Part shown: piece after piece, positions 10,934 to 20,950 of the stretch
Position numbering within the stretch: position 1 is the stretch's first letter
Layout: each line of letters begins with the position of its first letter
Source: Aristophania vespae
Lineage (GTDB): Bacteria > Pseudomonadota > Alphaproteobacteria > Acetobacterales > Acetobacteraceae
DNA: 64,000 nucleotides
Assembly: GCF_009906835.1 (NCBI RefSeq)
Contig: NZ_CP047652.1
Coordinates: 1,364,001 to 1,428,000, forward strand
Direction of reading: 5' to 3'
Translations under genes and position numbers: made by a program
The notes under the pieces: model-generated
Databases searched by the model: none
What the model saw: the letters and a program-made list of their open reading frames with translations, nothing else
Told to the model about the DNA's origin: nothing

Positions 10934-10964
10934 AAAAAGGGATTAGCGCCAAAGCACTAACCCC
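10934..10964 (-). terminator. Terminator at the end of the ribosomal/alpha operon
   Basis: Eleven-bp stem (10939-10949 with 10954-10964) containing two G-U pairs, loop of four, then a T run on the transcript side (AAAAAA at 10933-10938 on the + strand). It lies 30 bases past the rplQ stop and ends the long leftward ribosomal transcription unit. Confidence 0.85.
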
Positions 10965-10993
10965 TTATATTATTCTCCCAATAGGGAAAAAGT

Positions 10994-11413
10994 TCAAGCG
11001 GCTTCTGAATCCTCAGAAGTTTGAACTGGACCGCTATCTTGGCCTTTAGCATCAACATCACGATCAACAAGCTCAATGATCGCCATGTCAGCATTATCAC
11101 CATAGCGAACGCCCGCTTTAAGAACACGTGTATAACCACCAGCGCGGCTTGTATAACGGTCTTTAAGAGCAGAAAATAGCTTCGCAACCACTGCTTCGTC
11201 ACGCAACAGGGCATGAGCCTGACGGCGTGCGTGAAGGTCTCCACGTTTACCGAGAGTGATTAGCTTTTCTGCAACAGGACGAAGTTCTTTCGCCTTTGGA
11301 AGTGTTGTTGTGATCTGCTCATGTTTAAGCAGCGCGACAGCCATGTTACGAAACATTGCCGCCCGATGAGATGATGTGACGTTAAGCTTACGTCCACTTA
11401 CATTATGACGCAT
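10994..11413 (-). CDS. rplQ: 50S ribosomal protein L17
   Basis: 139 residues. The start [20 protein letters not shown] and the core [20 protein letters not shown] are diagnostic of L17, which binds 23S rRNA near the exit-tunnel side of the large subunit. The C-terminal 20 residues are acidic and extend past the E. coli protein, as in many alphaproteobacteria. Last gene of the alpha operon, following rpoA by 44 bases. A terminator lies directly downstream. Confidence 0.97.
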   Translation of the reverse strand: MRHNVSGRKLNVTSSHRAAMFRNMAVALLKHEQITTTLPKAKELRPVAEKLITLGKRGDLHARRQAHALLRDEAVVAKLFSALKDRYTSRAGGYTRVLKAGVRYGDNADMAIIELVDRDVDAKGQDSGPVQTSEDSEAA

Positions 11414-11457
11414 TTTATTTTCCTAATCGTTACCCAAAGCTTCCCAGCTGAGGCTTC

Positions 11458-12483
11458 TTAGAATGTCTCATCAAGACGACGAGCGAGATCCTCAATACTT
11501 TCAGGTGGCCATGCAGGTACATTCATACCTAGTGACAGCCCCATTCCTGTAAGCACTTCTTTAATCTCATTAAGTGACTTACGACCAAAATTAGGTGTAC
11601 GTAGCATTTCCTGCTCTGTCTTTTTAACAAGATCACCAATATAGACGATATTGTCATTTTTAAGACAGTTGGCACTACGCACTGATAATTCGAGCTCATC
11701 CACTTTACGCAGCAAGTGACGGCTGAATGGCAGGTCGTCTTGAGCTTCTTCCTGCTGAACAGGACGTGGCTCATCAAAGTTAATAAAGAGCTGGAGTTGA
11801 TCCTGAAGGATACGGGCTGCAAGAGCCAAGCCATCTTCAGGTGTAACAACACCATTTGTTTCTACTGTGAGGCGTAATTTGTCATAGTCTGTGACTTGGC
11901 CAACACGCGTAGGCTCAACTTTATAGGAGACACGACGCACAGGCGAATAAATAGCATCAATAGGGATAAGCCCGATTGGTGCATCTTCAGGACGGTTAGC
12001 TGAAGCCGGAACATATCCCTTTCCGGTATCGACCGTGAATTCCATGCCAAATGTGACATCATCGTCAAGGGTACAAATCACTAACTCAGGATTCATGATT
12101 TCAATATCATGACCTGTTTGGATTTGCCCTGCTTTCACCTCTCCAGGACCGGTTGCCGTAAGCATCATGCGTTTCGGCCCCTCTCCATGCATTTTAATGG
12201 CGAGCTGCTTAACGTTCAGAATAATATCTGTAACATCTTCGCGCACACCTGCAACGGATGAGAATTCATGCAAAACGCCATCAATTTGAATAGCTTTTAC
12301 AGCAGAACCTTGCAGAGAAGACAAAAGAATACGGCGGAGCGCATTGCCAATTGTCAAACCAAAGCCACGCTCTAGCGGCTCCGCAATGATCGTGGCAATA
12401 CGTGATGGAACCGGGCCGGGCTCGACTTCAAGCTTCTCCGGTTTGATGAGGGACTGCCAGTTTTTCTGGAGAACCAAGGTCAT
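11458..12483 (-). CDS. rpoA: RNA polymerase alpha subunit
   Basis: 341 residues, normal length. The N-terminal domain (residues 1-230) shows [20 protein letters not shown], the dimerisation and assembly surface. The C-terminal domain (about 255-325) shows [20 protein letters not shown] and [13 protein letters not shown], the helix-hairpin-helix that contacts UP elements and activators. It dimerises to start assembly of the polymerase whose beta and beta-prime genes lie in this same window. Located between rpsK and rplQ, the conserved alpha-operon position. Its 117-base leader contains three hairpins (annotated separately). Confidence 0.98.
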   Translation of the reverse strand: MTLVLQKNWQSLIKPEKLEVEPGPVPSRIATIIAEPLERGFGLTIGNALRRILLSSLQGSAVKAIQIDGVLHEFSSVAGVREDVTDIILNVKQLAIKMHGEGPKRMMLTATGPGEVKAGQIQTGHDIEIMNPELVICTLDDDVTFGMEFTVDTGKGYVPASANRPEDAPIGLIPIDAIYSPVRRVSYKVEPTRVGQVTDYDKLRLTVETNGVVTPEDGLALAARILQDQLQLFINFDEPRPVQQEEAQDDLPFSRHLLRKVDELELSVRSANCLKNDNIVYIGDLVKKTEQEMLRTPNFGRKSLNEIKEVLTGMGLSLGMNVPAWPPESIEDLARRLDETF

Positions 12484-12503
12484 GGCCTTTCAAACAACGA
12501 AGC

Positions 12504-12591
12504 CCACTGAAATATCAGTGGCGCCAGGCCCGCACTATTCGTGCGGTAATAACTACACCAGATGGAAACTGCCTTTTTGCAAAGGCAGTTT
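12504..12591 (-). promoter_or_regulatory. Three tandem hairpins in the rpsK-rpoA leader
   Basis: In the 117-base gap between rpsK and rpoA three perfect inverted repeats follow each other: 12566-12576 with 12581-12591 (11 bp, 4-base loop), 12530-12535 with 12541-12546 (6 bp, 5-base loop) and 12504-12510 with 12515-12521 (7 bp, 4-base loop). On the transcript the first lacks a clean U run, so a processing, stability or translational-control role is as likely as attenuation. Function is inferred only. Confidence 0.6.
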
Positions 12592-12600
12592 TTCCACCAA

Positions 12601-12993
12601 TTAAACGCGGCGACGCTTACGCGGACGACAGCCGTTATGAGGAATTGGAGTCATATCACGAATTGATGTAATCGTGAATCCAACCGCTTGAAGAGCTCTA
12701 AGAGCACTCTCGCGGCCCGACCCTGGACCAGAAACTTCAATTTCTAAAGTTTCCATACCATGTTCACGAGCTTTACGCCCTGCATCCTCAGCAGCAACCT
12801 GCGCGGCATAAGGTGTAGATTTTCGTGAACCTTTAAAACCCTGTGCACCAGAAGAAGACCACGCAATAGCATTGCCTTGTGCATCAGAGATCGTAATCAT
12901 TGTATTATTGAACGTAGAAAGAACATGTGCAACACCAGAAATGATGTTCTTACGCTCTTTTTTACGAAGACGTGGGGCAGGAGCCTTGGCCAT
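12601..12993 (-). CDS. rpsK: 30S ribosomal protein S11
   Basis: 130 residues. The central [20 protein letters not shown] segment and the basic end [15 protein letters not shown] identify S11, which lies on the platform of the small subunit and contacts mRNA near the E site. It is 48 bases downstream of rpsM and is followed by the structured rpoA leader. Length and sequence are normal for alphaproteobacteria. Confidence 0.98.
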   Translation of the reverse strand: MAKAPAPRLRKKERKNIISGVAHVLSTFNNTMITISDAQGNAIAWSSSGAQGFKGSRKSTPYAAQVAAEDAGRKAREHGMETLEIEVSGPGSGRESALRALQAVGFTITSIRDMTPIPHNGCRPRKRRRV

Positions 12994-13041
12994 AATATGC
13001 TTGTCCTATTTGTTCGCAGATGCTTGTGAGAAAAGTAACAC

Positions 13042-13419
13042 TTAGCGTGTGACTTTTTTCTTACCAGCGATTGCCACAGCCTTACCTTTACGCGTACGGG
13101 CATTTGTGTGTGTTCTCTGACCACGCACTGGTAACCCGCGACGATGACGCAACCCGCGGTAGCAGCCAAGATCCATTAAACGTTTAATGTTCATAGCTAC
13201 TTCGCGGCGAAGGTCACCCTCTACGCGATATTCATTATCAATAAGCTCACGAATCTTGACGACCTCGTCGTCAGAAAGTTCGTTTACGCGCTTAGCATCA
13301 GGAATCCCGAGCTTACTGCAGATGGCCTGCGCGCTCGACGGACCAATGCCATAAACATAGCGCAGACTGATGACCACACGTTTGTTGGTCGGAATGTTTA
13401 CGCCGGCAATACGTGCCAC
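13042..13419 (-). CDS. rpsM: 30S ribosomal protein S13
   Basis: 125 residues. [20 protein letters not shown] at the start, the helix-turn-helix region, and the tail [20 protein letters not shown] are typical of S13. The protein sits in the 30S head, contacts the P-site tRNA and forms an intersubunit bridge. It follows adk after a 212-base gap, large for this cluster, so a separate promoter for rpsM-rpsK-rpoA-rplQ may lie there. Confidence 0.98.
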   Translation of the reverse strand: MARIAGVNIPTNKRVVISLRYVYGIGPSSAQAICSKLGIPDAKRVNELSDDEVVKIRELIDNEYRVEGDLRREVAMNIKRLMDLGCYRGLRHRRGLPVRGQRTHTNARTRKGKAVAIAGKKKVTR

Positions 13420-13631
13420 GCCAATTCTCCAATCAACGCGGCACTTTCACCGCGTTCCCTTAATTTCGTGCCCTATTGGGAGACAACCGACACAATGTCA
13501 GACAGCCCCCTCTCCTGAAGCGATTCCAGCTTTTAAACAAAGCTACGCTCATAACTACTGGGCCAGATATACTGCCCAGCTCGTTAAGTCAAACTTTATT
13601 GATCACTTTTTTGTGATCATTCTTTACGCTG

Positions 13632-14210
13632 TTAATTATTACACGCGTTAAGAATCGTATCTATAGAATGTGCAACATCGCTTATTGTTTGCAGCCCGTC
13701 AACCTGTTTTAAGCGTCCATCCTTCTCATAATATGGAAGAATAGGTTTTGTCTGGCTCTCATATATTTCTAAACGAGACCGTACAACCTCAGGTTTATCA
13801 TCCGCACGACGGGTCCCATCATCCCCTACACGCTGAGAAATACGCTGAACAAGCTCTTCTGTTGGCACTTTAATAAGGATAACTGCATCAATAGATATTT
13901 TCTTTTTTTGCAGCATATCGTCTAAAGCAACAGCCTGGCTCGTTGAACGTGGGAAACCATCTAATATGAAGCCTTTTGCACAGTCTGGCTGTTCAATGCG
14001 GCTCTCAATCATGGCGATGATAATTTCGTCAGGGACTAATTTACCCTCATCCAAAAGCCCTTTGATTTTTTGACCAGTTTCCGAAGCTGCAGCAACTTCA
14101 GCACGAAGCATATCACCCGTTGAGATCTGCTTCAGCCCATATTCTGTTTCTAATCTTTTAGCTTGAGTGCCTTTACCGGCGCCTGGAGGCCCTAAAAGAA
14201 TGATATTCAT
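13632..14210 (-). CDS. adk: Adenylate kinase (short-LID form)
   Basis: 192 residues. Catalyses ATP + AMP = 2 ADP. The P-loop GPPGAGKGTQ is at residues 7-16, the AMP-binding ISTGDMLR follows, and FILDGFPRS is the next conserved block. The LID region (QRVGDDGTRRADDKPEVVRS) is short and lacks the four-cysteine zinc site, making the protein about 20-25 residues shorter than E. coli Adk. Short-LID enzymes are known in bacteria. It starts two bases after the secY stop, the conserved secY-adk arrangement, so it is expressed with the translocon. Confidence 0.97.
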   Translation of the reverse strand: MNIILLGPPGAGKGTQAKRLETEYGLKQISTGDMLRAEVAAASETGQKIKGLLDEGKLVPDEIIIAMIESRIEQPDCAKGFILDGFPRSTSQAVALDDMLQKKKISIDAVILIKVPTEELVQRISQRVGDDGTRRADDKPEVVRSRLEIYESQTKPILPYYEKDGRLKQVDGLQTISDVAHSIDTILNACNN

Positions 14211-14212
14211 TC

Positions 14213-15574
14213 TTACTTTCCTCTTTCTTTAACTCTACCAGTACCACGACCGCGCTGCTTGCGTATAAGACCCTGATATTGATGCGCCACTAAATGTGAC
14301 TGAACCTGCGTCACAGTGTCTATCGTAACAGAAACGATAATAATCAAACTCGTTCCACCAAAATAGAAAGGCACATTATATCGGCTGATAAGAATTTGCG
14401 GTAGCAAACATACCAAAACCATATAAGCCGCGCCAATTGTGGTAAGCCGGGAAAGGATTTTATCAAAATAGCGCGCTGTATTCGCACCAGGCCGAATCCC
14501 TGGAACAAAACCACCTTGCTTCCGCAAATTCTCTGCTGTTTCTTCTGGGTTAAAAGTAACCGCTGCATAAAAATAGGAGAAGAAGATAATCATCAGGGCA
14601 TAAAACACCATGTAAAGTGGATGTCCCTGCGAAAATAGCTGTCCAATTTTGCCTAGCCATCCCGTGTTGTTATGCAAAAAACCTGTCAGAGTCGCTGGAA
14701 TAAGCAAAACAGATGAAGCGAAGATTGGAGGAATAACACCGGCCGTATTGACCTTGAGAGGCATATGGGTGGAATCGCCGCCATAAACACGGTTACCTAC
14801 CTGCCTTTTAGGATATTGTATAATAACACGGCGCTGTGCTTGTTCCATGAAAACGATAAAAGCAACAACGGCTAACGCTAGAACAAGGAAAATAGCGACA
14901 AACAAAGGAGACAAAGCTCCTGTGCGTCCTAGCTCAAACAAACTTGCCGTAGCGTGAGGTAAGTTAGCAACAATACCTGAGAAAATAATCAGCGATATTC
15001 CGTTCCCAATGCCACGCGATGTAATTTGTTCACCTAACCACATCAAAAACATGGTTCCAGTAACAAGCATGACAATATAAGAAAAAATAAAGCTAAAACC
15101 GGGAGAGACAATAGCACTAAGCCCATTTTGGGTATGAAGGCTACTCAACCCCATAGCAAACCCATAAGCCTGCACAATCGCTATAATGACAGTCAGGTAG
15201 CGCGTATACTGATTAAGCTTTTTGCGTCCACTTTCACCTTCTTTTTTCAAAGCTTCCATGGAAGGAAGAGCTGTTGATAAAAGCTGAATGATAATTGACG
15301 CGCTAATATAAGGCATAATGTTCAGGGCAAACACGGTCATACGACCTAAGGCGCCACCTGAGAACATATCAAACATACCAAGAATACCACCCTGGTTTTG
15401 AGACACTATTTGTCCCAAAACTGATGCATCAATCCCTGGCACAGGTATAAACGTCCCTAAGCGGTAAACAATTAACGCCCCGAGAGTAAACCAAATACGC
15501 TTTTTTAATTCTGTCGCTTTAGAAAAAGCGTTAAAATTAAGGTTCGCGGCTAGCTGCTCTGCTACGGAAGCCAT
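14213..15574 (-). CDS. secY: Preprotein translocase channel subunit SecY
   Basis: 453 residues with ten predicted membrane spans. The N-terminal region carries RIWFTLGALIVYRLGTFIPV, and GMFDMFSGGALGRMTVFALN is the plug/TM2 area. A conserved cytoplasmic loop FNPEETAENLRKQGGFVPGI holds the ribosome/SecA-binding surface. SecY forms the protein-conducting channel with SecE and SecG, which are not in this window. It follows rplO by 95 bases, a gap that contains hairpins, and is tightly coupled to adk. Confidence 0.98.
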   Translation of the reverse strand: MASVAEQLAANLNFNAFSKATELKKRIWFTLGALIVYRLGTFIPVPGIDASVLGQIVSQNQGGILGMFDMFSGGALGRMTVFALNIMPYISASIIIQLLSTALPSMEALKKEGESGRKKLNQYTRYLTVIIAIVQAYGFAMGLSSLHTQNGLSAIVSPGFSFIFSYIVMLVTGTMFLMWLGEQITSRGIGNGISLIIFSGIVANLPHATASLFELGRTGALSPLFVAIFLVLALAVVAFIVFMEQAQRRVIIQYPKRQVGNRVYGGDSTHMPLKVNTAGVIPPIFASSVLLIPATLTGFLHNNTGWLGKIGQLFSQGHPLYMVFYALMIIFFSYFYAAVTFNPEETAENLRKQGGFVPGIRPGANTARYFDKILSRLTTIGAAYMVLVCLLPQILISRYNVPFYFGGTSLIIIVSVTIDTVTQVQSHLVAHQYQGLIRKQRGRGTGRVKERGK

Positions 15575-15592
15575 CTCCCCGTCCTTTCATAG

Positions 15593-15659
15593 AAACAGCG
15601 CCACCGCACACAGTGCGGGACGCTGTTTACTAAAACACCACATTTCACTTAACGTGAAA
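15593..15659 (-). promoter_or_regulatory. Hairpins in the rplO-secY gap
   Basis: A two-tier hairpin has an outer stem 15593-15600 with 15621-15628 (8 bp) and an inner stem 15604-15609 with 15613-15618 (6 bp). A second stem is 15643-15648 with 15654-15659. They lie on the transcript between the rplO stop and the secY start. Neither is followed by a U run, so mRNA processing or translation control is more likely than termination. The role is inferred. Confidence 0.5.
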
Positions 15660-15669
15660 AGTAGAAAAC

Positions 15670-16158
15670 TTAAGCCTCAGGCTTAGCACTGCCTTCAGAA
15701 GCCAAAACTTTAACAGTCCCACCAGCTTTCTCAACAGCAGCAATAGCCGCAGCCGATGCACCAGCAACTTCAAAGTTAAGACCAGAAGAAAGCTCACCTT
15801 TTGCCAATAAGCGAACACCTGCAACTTTACGGGACCCAACTAAACCTGCTGAGCGCAAAGTTTCAATTGTGACTGTTTCAGCAGAAGAAAGCTTACCAGT
15901 TTCAAGAGCTTTAGAAATAGCACCCAGATTAACCGAGGCATATTCCTTACGGAAAATATTCACAAAGCCCCGTTTAGGCATACGACGATAGATCGGTAGC
16001 TGACCACCCTCAAAGCCATTAAGGGAAACACCCTCACGAGCTTTTTGACCTTTATGGCCTTTTCCGGATGTTTTGCCTTTACCTGATCCAATGCCGCGAC
16101 CTAGACGTTTCTTGCGATAACGTGCACCAGCATTGTCACGTAGTTCATTAAGATTCAT
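15670..16158 (-). CDS. rplO: 50S ribosomal protein L15
   Basis: 162 residues. [20 protein letters not shown] and [20 protein letters not shown] form the glycine/lysine-rich N-terminal extension of L15 that threads into 23S rRNA. The globular C-terminal domain follows, with about ten extra residues at the end. It starts immediately after rpmD (one base between stop and start), in the usual spc-operon order before secY. Confidence 0.97.
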   Translation of the reverse strand: MNLNELRDNAGARYRKKRLGRGIGSGKGKTSGKGHKGQKAREGVSLNGFEGGQLPIYRRMPKRGFVNIFRKEYASVNLGAISKALETGKLSSAETVTIETLRSAGLVGSRKVAGVRLLAKGELSSGLNFEVAGASAAAIAAVEKAGGTVKVLASEGSAKPEA

Positions 16159-16159
16159 C

Positions 16160-16351
16160 TTAATCCTCCACCTTCAGAAGGTGGGCTACTTTACGGATCA
16201 TCCCACGAACTGAAGGTGTATCCTCCAGTACGCGAGAAGTGCCAATACCGCGCAGACCCAATCCTTTGATTGTCTCAGCTTGACCTGGTTTGCGGCCAAT
16301 TACAGAATAGATCTGTGTAACGCGCAGAGTTTTACCCTGAGATTCAGACAT
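16160..16351 (-). CDS. rpmD: 50S ribosomal protein L30
   Basis: 63 residues from ATG 16351 ([20 protein letters not shown]). The frame is open further upstream, but that part lies inside rpsE and is not conserved L30 sequence. The core [20 protein letters not shown] and [16 protein letters not shown] are typical. The start overlaps the rpsE stop by eight bases, suggesting translational coupling. L30 is a small peripheral large-subunit protein. Confidence 0.95.
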   Translation of the reverse strand: MSESQGKTLRVTQIYSVIGRKPGQAETIKGLGLRGIGTSRVLEDTPSVRGMIRKVAHLLKVED

Positions 16352-16913
16352 TCGCAGCCTCCGTCTCAGAATTTTCACGACGTCCAAAAAGCTCAAATGT
16401 CTTTTTACCACGGCGTGAAGCAACCTGGCGAGGGCTCGCTACTCTCTCAAGAGCATCAAATGTCGCTTTGATCATGTTGTGCGGGTTACGTGTACCAAGG
16501 CTTTTAGCAACAACGTCGCTTATACCTAAGCTTTCAAAAACCGCACGCATTGGACCACCAGCAATAATACCCGTTCCGGCATCGGCTGCACGAATAACGA
16601 CTTTACCTGCACCAAAATGCCCAAAAGCATCATGATGAAGGGTACGGCCTTCTTTCATAGGAACGCGGATCATGCGACGACGTGCACGCTCCGTTGCTTT
16701 ACGAATGGCCTCAGGCACTTCGCGGGCTTTACCTGCACCGTAGCCAACGCGACCTTTTTGGTCACCTACAACTACAAGAGCAGCAAACGCGAAACGACGT
16801 CCACCTTTAACAACTTTAGCTACACGGTTGATGGTAACGAGCTTGTCAACAAGCTCATCACCTTGCTCACGCTCACGACCACCACGGCCGCCTTCTCTTG
16901 GCTCACGTGCCAT
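16344..16913 (-). CDS. rpsE: 30S ribosomal protein S5
   Basis: 189 residues. The first 25 are rich in R, G and E (an extension common in alphaproteobacteria). The double-stranded-RNA-binding fold follows ([20 protein letters not shown]), then the second domain ([20 protein letters not shown]). S5 lies near the mRNA entry site and affects decoding accuracy. Normal spc position between rplR and rpmD. Confidence 0.98.
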   Translation of the reverse strand: MAREPREGGRGGREREQGDELVDKLVTINRVAKVVKGGRRFAFAALVVVGDQKGRVGYGAGKAREVPEAIRKATERARRRMIRVPMKEGRTLHHDAFGHFGAGKVVIRAADAGTGIIAGGPMRAVFESLGISDVVAKSLGTRNPHNMIKATFDALERVASPRQVASRRGKKTFELFGRRENSETEAANV

Positions 16914-16925
16914 GTGTGATCCTCC

Positions 16926-17288
16926 TTAGAACGAAAGCCCGCCCTCACGGGCAGCCTCAGCCAGAGCTTTCACTCGGCCATGATAAAGATACGCGCCGCG
17001 ATCAAAAACGACTTCCTTGACGCCAGCAGCTACGGCACGCTCTGCAACGAGTTTACCAATAACTGTAGCCGCCTGAATATCCGCGCCGGTTTTGCCAGCA
17101 CTGCGAACGTCTTTTTCAAGTGTGGATGCACTTGCCAAAGTATGCCCGCGCGCGTCATCAATGACCTGAGCATGAATATGTTTGCTAGAACGGAAGACCG
17201 ACAAACGCGGCCGGCCGCCGCTCTTGCGACGAAGCTGGAAACGCAACCGCCGGCGGCGACGTTCCTGCAATCCTTGCAGCGATGCCAT
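16926..17288 (-). CDS. rplR: 50S ribosomal protein L18
   Basis: 120 residues. The arginine-rich start is followed by [20 protein letters not shown], and the end has [20 protein letters not shown], the L18 signature. L18 binds 5S rRNA with L5 and L25 in the central protuberance. The start codon overlaps the last base of the rplF stop, so the two are translated in tight succession. Confidence 0.98.
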   Translation of the reverse strand: MASLQGLQERRRRRLRFQLRRKSGGRPRLSVFRSSKHIHAQVIDDARGHTLASASTLEKDVRSAGKTGADIQAATVIGKLVAERAVAAGVKEVVFDRGAYLYHGRVKALAEAAREGGLSF

Positions 17289-17824
17289 TACTTCTTCTTA
17301 CCTTCCTTACGACGCAGAACTTCAGTCTCATAGCGAACGCCTTTGCCTTTATAAGGCTCTGGGCGACGGAAATTACGAATATCCAAAGCTACTTGACCGA
17401 CACGCTGCTTATCATTTCCCTCAACAACGATTGCCGTCGGACGCGGCGTAGTAATTTTAATATCCGATGGAATCGGATAAATTACATCGTGTGAAAAGCC
17501 GAGGTTCATGACCAAGTTTGAACCTTGCACCGCTGCACGGAAACCCGTTCCTTGAATCTCAAGACCCTTAGTAAAGCCTTCAGAAACACCTTTGACCATA
17601 TTAGCCAGAACGGCACGTGTGGTTCCCCACATTGTCCAGCTCTGACGGGAACGACCACCTAACGGCGATACGACGATCTTTCCGTCCTCAATCTTCACAT
17701 CAACATTAGAAGAAACAGGAACTTTAAGCTCACCACGCTTGCCTTTAATGGCAATCTGGCCGTCAGCGATTGTCGCTTGAACGCCAGCAGGAAGCTCAAT
17801 AGGATTTTTACCTACGCGAGACAT
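17288..17824 (-). CDS. rplF: 50S ribosomal protein L6
   Basis: 178 residues. The duplicated L6 fold is visible. [20 protein letters not shown] begins the first copy, and the conserved end [20 protein letters not shown] begins the final rRNA-binding segment near the sarcin-ricin loop. Eleven bases separate it from rpsH. Normal length and spc-operon order. Confidence 0.98.
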   Translation of the reverse strand: MSRVGKNPIELPAGVQATIADGQIAIKGKRGELKVPVSSNVDVKIEDGKIVVSPLGGRSRQSWTMWGTTRAVLANMVKGVSEGFTKGLEIQGTGFRAAVQGSNLVMNLGFSHDVIYPIPSDIKITTPRPTAIVVEGNDKQRVGQVALDIRNFRRPEPYKGKGVRYETEVLRRKEGKKK

Positions 17825-17835
17825 GCTTCTCTCCC

Positions 17836-18234
17836 TTAGAAGACGCGGCAGAGGATCTCACCACCAACATTGGCAGTACGAGCCTCGACGTCAGAAAGAA
17901 CGCCACGCGGAGTGGAAAGAATTGAAACGCCTAGCCCAGCATAGACACGAGGCAGTTCTTTAATCTTAGAATAGACACGACGTCCTGGACGTGAAACACG
18001 ATGAATTTCACGAATAACAGGCTGGCCATCGGTATATTTAAGCTCAATGCGTAATTGAGAAATTCCTTTACGAATTTCTTCTGTAGCATAGCCACGAATA
18101 TAACCTTCGCGCTTAAGAGCTTCAAGAACACTTGCCCGCAACTTTGAAGCAGGTGCAACACAGGCTGTGTGGCGTGCTCGCTGTGCGTTACGAATCCGGG
18201 TAAGCATATCACCCAGCGGATCAGACATAGACAT
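17836..18234 (-). CDS. rpsH: 30S ribosomal protein S8
   Basis: 132 residues. The start [20 protein letters not shown] and the end [20 protein letters not shown] identify S8, which binds helix 21 of 16S rRNA early in assembly. In E. coli S8 is also the repressor of the spc operon, acting on mRNA near rplE. Whether that holds here is not shown by the sequence. A second in-frame ATG two codons in is an alternative start. Confidence 0.97.
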   Translation of the reverse strand: MSMSDPLGDMLTRIRNAQRARHTACVAPASKLRASVLEALKREGYIRGYATEEIRKGISQLRIELKYTDGQPVIREIHRVSRPGRRVYSKIKELPRVYAGLGVSILSTPRGVLSDVEARTANVGGEILCRVF

Positions 18235-18247
18235 TTAAACTATCCTC

Positions 18248-18553
18248 TTACCAGCTGGATTTGACCATACCGGGAATTTGACCCGTAGAAGCAAGATCGC
18301 GCAGCGCAATACGGCACAACTCAAACTTACGGTAATTCGCACGGGGGCGACCTGTAACTTTACAACGCAGTCTCACACGTGTTTGTGAACCATTGCGAGG
18401 AAGGCTTGCAAGTTTAAGGGTCGCTTCAAAACGCTCTTCCATAGGAAGTTCGCGGTTTTTAATAATATTTTTTAATGCGGTCCGCTTTTCACGATCGCGC
18501 TTAGCTAACGCAGCACGATTGTTATTACGGATAATCGCAGAGGTCTTCGCCAT
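18248..18553 (-). CDS. rpsN: 30S ribosomal protein S14
   Basis: 101 residues, the long form without the paired CxxC zinc site. [20 protein letters not shown] and [20 protein letters not shown] are the conserved blocks. S14 is a late-assembling protein of the 30S head. A 122-base gap separates it from rplE, longer than neighbouring spacers. I see no convincing signal in that gap. Confidence 0.97.
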   Translation of the reverse strand: MAKTSAIIRNNNRAALAKRDREKRTALKNIIKNRELPMEERFEATLKLASLPRNGSQTRVRLRCKVTGRPRANYRKFELCRIALRDLASTGQIPGMVKSSW

Positions 18554-18675
18554 CTCGAATTATCTCCCGGAACCTGTCAGGACTATCCCAACGGTTTTCC
18601 AATTAGTCATCATTTAGCGGGATTTAATCAGAAGATAAACCCCTAAACCCCACTAAATAATTATTAAACTTAGAG

Positions 18676-19242
18676 TTAGGACAGGAAGGGAAGGTCAAAG
18701 GCCTTAAGAAGGGCTTTTGCCTCGGCATCAGTTTTCGCTGAAGTGACGAAAATGATATCCATTCCGCGAACGGAATCAATTTTATCATAATCAATTTCAG
18801 GGAAAACGATCTGCTCTTTAATGCCCATGGCAAAGTTACCACGACCATCAAAGCCTTTATTTCCTGGCAAACCGCGGAAATCACGAATGCGCGGCATTGC
18901 AATCGTTACAAAACGATCAAGAAACTCATACATACGGGTACGGCGAAGAGTAACCTTACAGCCGATTGGCAAACCTTCACGGATCTTAAAGCCTGCAATA
19001 GCTTTTTTAGCTAGAGTTTTAACCGGCTTTTGACCTGAGATTAAAGCCATTTCGGCTACAGCAGAATCTAATTTTTTCTGATCACCAGCAGCTTCACCAA
19101 CGCCCATATTAAGGACGATTTTTTCTAGCTTAGGAATCTGAAAATCATTCTCATAGCCGAATTGTTCTTTAAGTTGTGCCTTTAACACGTCCCGATAATG
19201 CTGATGCAAACGGGGCAGCACACCATTTTTGTTGTCGCTCAT
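18676..19242 (-). CDS. rplE: 50S ribosomal protein L5
   Basis: 188 residues. [20 protein letters not shown] near the N-terminus and [20 protein letters not shown] in the C-terminal half are diagnostic. L5 binds 5S rRNA in the central protuberance and touches the P-site tRNA. It starts ten bases after rplX and has normal length. Confidence 0.98.
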   Translation of the reverse strand: MSDNKNGVLPRLHQHYRDVLKAQLKEQFGYENDFQIPKLEKIVLNMGVGEAAGDQKKLDSAVAEMALISGQKPVKTLAKKAIAGFKIREGLPIGCKVTLRRTRMYEFLDRFVTIAMPRIRDFRGLPGNKGFDGRGNFAMGIKEQIVFPEIDYDKIDSVRGMDIIFVTSAKTDAEAKALLKAFDLPFLS

Positions 19243-19252
19243 CGTTTGCTCC

Positions 19253-19573
19253 TCAGCCTTCGATTACGTCGCCCGTTGCCTTGGCAACGCGAACTTTGCG
19301 ACCATCCTCAAGCACACGAAAACCAACGCGCGTTGGTTTACCGCTCTTAGGATCGACGAGCTTCAGGTTAGAAAGATGGATTGGCATCTCACGTTCAATA
19401 ATGCCACCATTTTCACCCATACGATTTGGCTTTGTGTGGCGTTTTGCCACAGCAACACCGCGAACAATTGCTTTTTCTGTTTTAGGGAAAACAGAAAGAA
19501 CTTCTCCGCGAACGCCTTTTGAGCGACCTGTAAGGACCAGTACCTGGTCCCCTTTTTTAATACGTGCTGCCAT
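19253..19573 (-). CDS. rplX: 50S ribosomal protein L24
   Basis: 106 residues. The KOW motif region ([20 protein letters not shown]) at residues 5-24 and the [20 protein letters not shown] block are typical of L24, an assembly initiator bound at the 5' domain of 23S rRNA. The start overlaps the rplN stop by one base. Confidence 0.98.
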   Translation of the reverse strand: MAARIKKGDQVLVLTGRSKGVRGEVLSVFPKTEKAIVRGVAVAKRHTKPNRMGENGGIIEREMPIHLSNLKLVDPKSGKPTRVGFRVLEDGRKVRVAKATGDVIEG

Positions 19574-19941
19574 TATAGCACCTCCGGAGCCAAGGAGATG
19601 ATTTTCATAAACTTACGGGCACGCAGCTCACGAACAACCGGGCCAAAAATACGTGTTCCGATTGGTTCTTGCTGCTTATTAATTAATACTGCAGCATTGC
19701 GATCAAAGCGGATCGCTGAACCATCTGGACGACGTACAGGATATGATGTGCGAACGATCACAGCTTGGTGAACGTCACCTTTCTTAACCTTGCCACGGGG
19801 AATTGCCTCTTTGACGGATACGACAATGATGTCGCCGACCGAAGCGGTTTTCCGTTTGGAGCCACCCAGTACCTTAATGCACTGCACCCGACGTGCACCT
19901 GAGTTATCAGCTACGTCTAAGTTGGTCTCGGGATGAATCAT
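19573..19941 (-). CDS. rplN: 50S ribosomal protein L14
   Basis: 122 residues. [20 protein letters not shown] and the end [20 protein letters not shown] are conserved in L14, which forms part of the intersubunit surface. It is a normal-length copy in standard order between rpsQ and rplX. Confidence 0.98.
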   Translation of the reverse strand: MIHPETNLDVADNSGARRVQCIKVLGGSKRKTASVGDIIVVSVKEAIPRGKVKKGDVHQAVIVRTSYPVRRPDGSAIRFDRNAAVLINKQQEPIGTRIFGPVVRELRARKFMKIISLAPEVL

Positions 19942-19953
19942 CTGCCTACCCCC

Positions 19954-20229
19954 TTACGCGTCAGCAGATGTTGACGTATTTTTAGCTACGTCAGCACCGT
20001 TGCGTGAAACGACTGTCCAGGTTTTACGCTTGGAGATAGGAGCGCATTCTTCAATACGAACCATATCACCAATCTGGCATGAATTTTCTTCGTCATGCGC
20101 CGCATATTTTTTTGAACGGCGGATAAATTTCTTATACAGGGGATGCATAACACGACGATCGACAAGAACGGTAACCGTCTTGTCCATCTTATCGCTCGTC
20201 ACCCGACCTGTTAGGACGCGCCTTGGCAT
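19954..20229 (-). CDS. rpsQ: 30S ribosomal protein S17
   Basis: 91 residues. [20 protein letters not shown] is a typical S17 start, and the OB-fold strands end at SKRKTWTVV. About ten extra serine/threonine/alanine residues follow at the C-terminus. S17 binds the 5' domain of 16S rRNA early in assembly. Thirteen bases separate it from rpmC. Confidence 0.97.
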   Translation of the reverse strand: MPRRVLTGRVTSDKMDKTVTVLVDRRVMHPLYKKFIRRSKKYAAHDEENSCQIGDMVRIEECAPISKRKTWTVVSRNGADVAKNTSTSADA

Positions 20230-20242
20230 CGTCCGTCTCCTC

Positions 20243-20476
20243 TCAGGACTTGTGCGCGGACGTTTGTGCGCCCGTGCTGTTCTTCGATTGATGCAGCAGT
20301 GTTTTGATGCGCGCTACAGCACGACGCACCATTTTAACACGGCTGGTGTTCTCAGTTTGGCCAGTAGCCGCTGAGAAACGCTGATTAATCTGCTCGCGCT
20401 TAAGCTCGATTAGAAGAGCATTTAACTCATCTGCAGATTTTGCGCGCAGATCAGAAACTTTATAAGCTTCAGCCAT
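20243..20476 (-). CDS. rpmC: 50S ribosomal protein L29
   Basis: 77 residues from ATG 20476 ([20 protein letters not shown]), chosen because a strong GGAGG lies seven bases upstream; the longer frame would run into rplP. The helical hairpin ends near ARIKTLL. A Ser/Thr/Ala/Gln tail of about 15 residues makes it longer than E. coli L29. L29 sits at the exit of the peptide tunnel and helps dock SRP and trigger factor. Confidence 0.95.
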   Translation of the reverse strand: MAEAYKVSDLRAKSADELNALLIELKREQINQRFSAATGQTENTSRVKMVRRAVARIKTLLHQSKNSTGAQTSAHKS

Positions 20477-20477
20477 A

Positions 20478-20894
20478 TCAAGCCTCCTCAATGCGCTGAA
20501 CAAACTTTGTCTTAATTGGCAACTTAGCAGCAGCTAAGCTTAAAGCCAAACGAGCTACATCAGGTGGAACCCCTTCGATCTCGAAAAGGATACGACCTGG
20601 TTTCACACGAGCTGCCCAGTACTCTGGGTTACCCTTACCGGAACCCATACGCACTTCTGCAGGTTTTGTCGAGACAGGAAGGTCAGGAAAAATACGAATC
20701 CAGACACGACCAGCACGTTTCATAGCACGTGTGATAGCACGGCGTGCAGCCTCAATCTGACGAGCCGTAATTCTTTCAGGCTCGAGAGCTTTAAGACCAT
20801 ATGCCCCAAAGTTTAGCTGGGTTCCCCCTTTTGCTAAACCATGGATGCGGCCCTTGCGGACCTTGCGGAATTTTGTCCGCTTTGGAGAAAGCAT
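20478..20894 (-). CDS. rplP: 50S ribosomal protein L16
   Basis: 138 residues. [20 protein letters not shown] and [20 protein letters not shown] are diagnostic of L16, which helps position the A-site tRNA near the peptidyl-transferase centre. Normal length. It follows rpsC by 56 bases and is separated by a single base from rpmC. Confidence 0.98.
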   Translation of the reverse strand: MLSPKRTKFRKVRKGRIHGLAKGGTQLNFGAYGLKALEPERITARQIEAARRAITRAMKRAGRVWIRIFPDLPVSTKPAEVRMGSGKGNPEYWAARVKPGRILFEIEGVPPDVARLALSLAAAKLPIKTKFVQRIEEA

Positions 20895-20950
20895 GTTTTA
20901 TACCCTCACTTTAAACACCAATGACGTAGAACGAAGACTTATGCCTCGTC

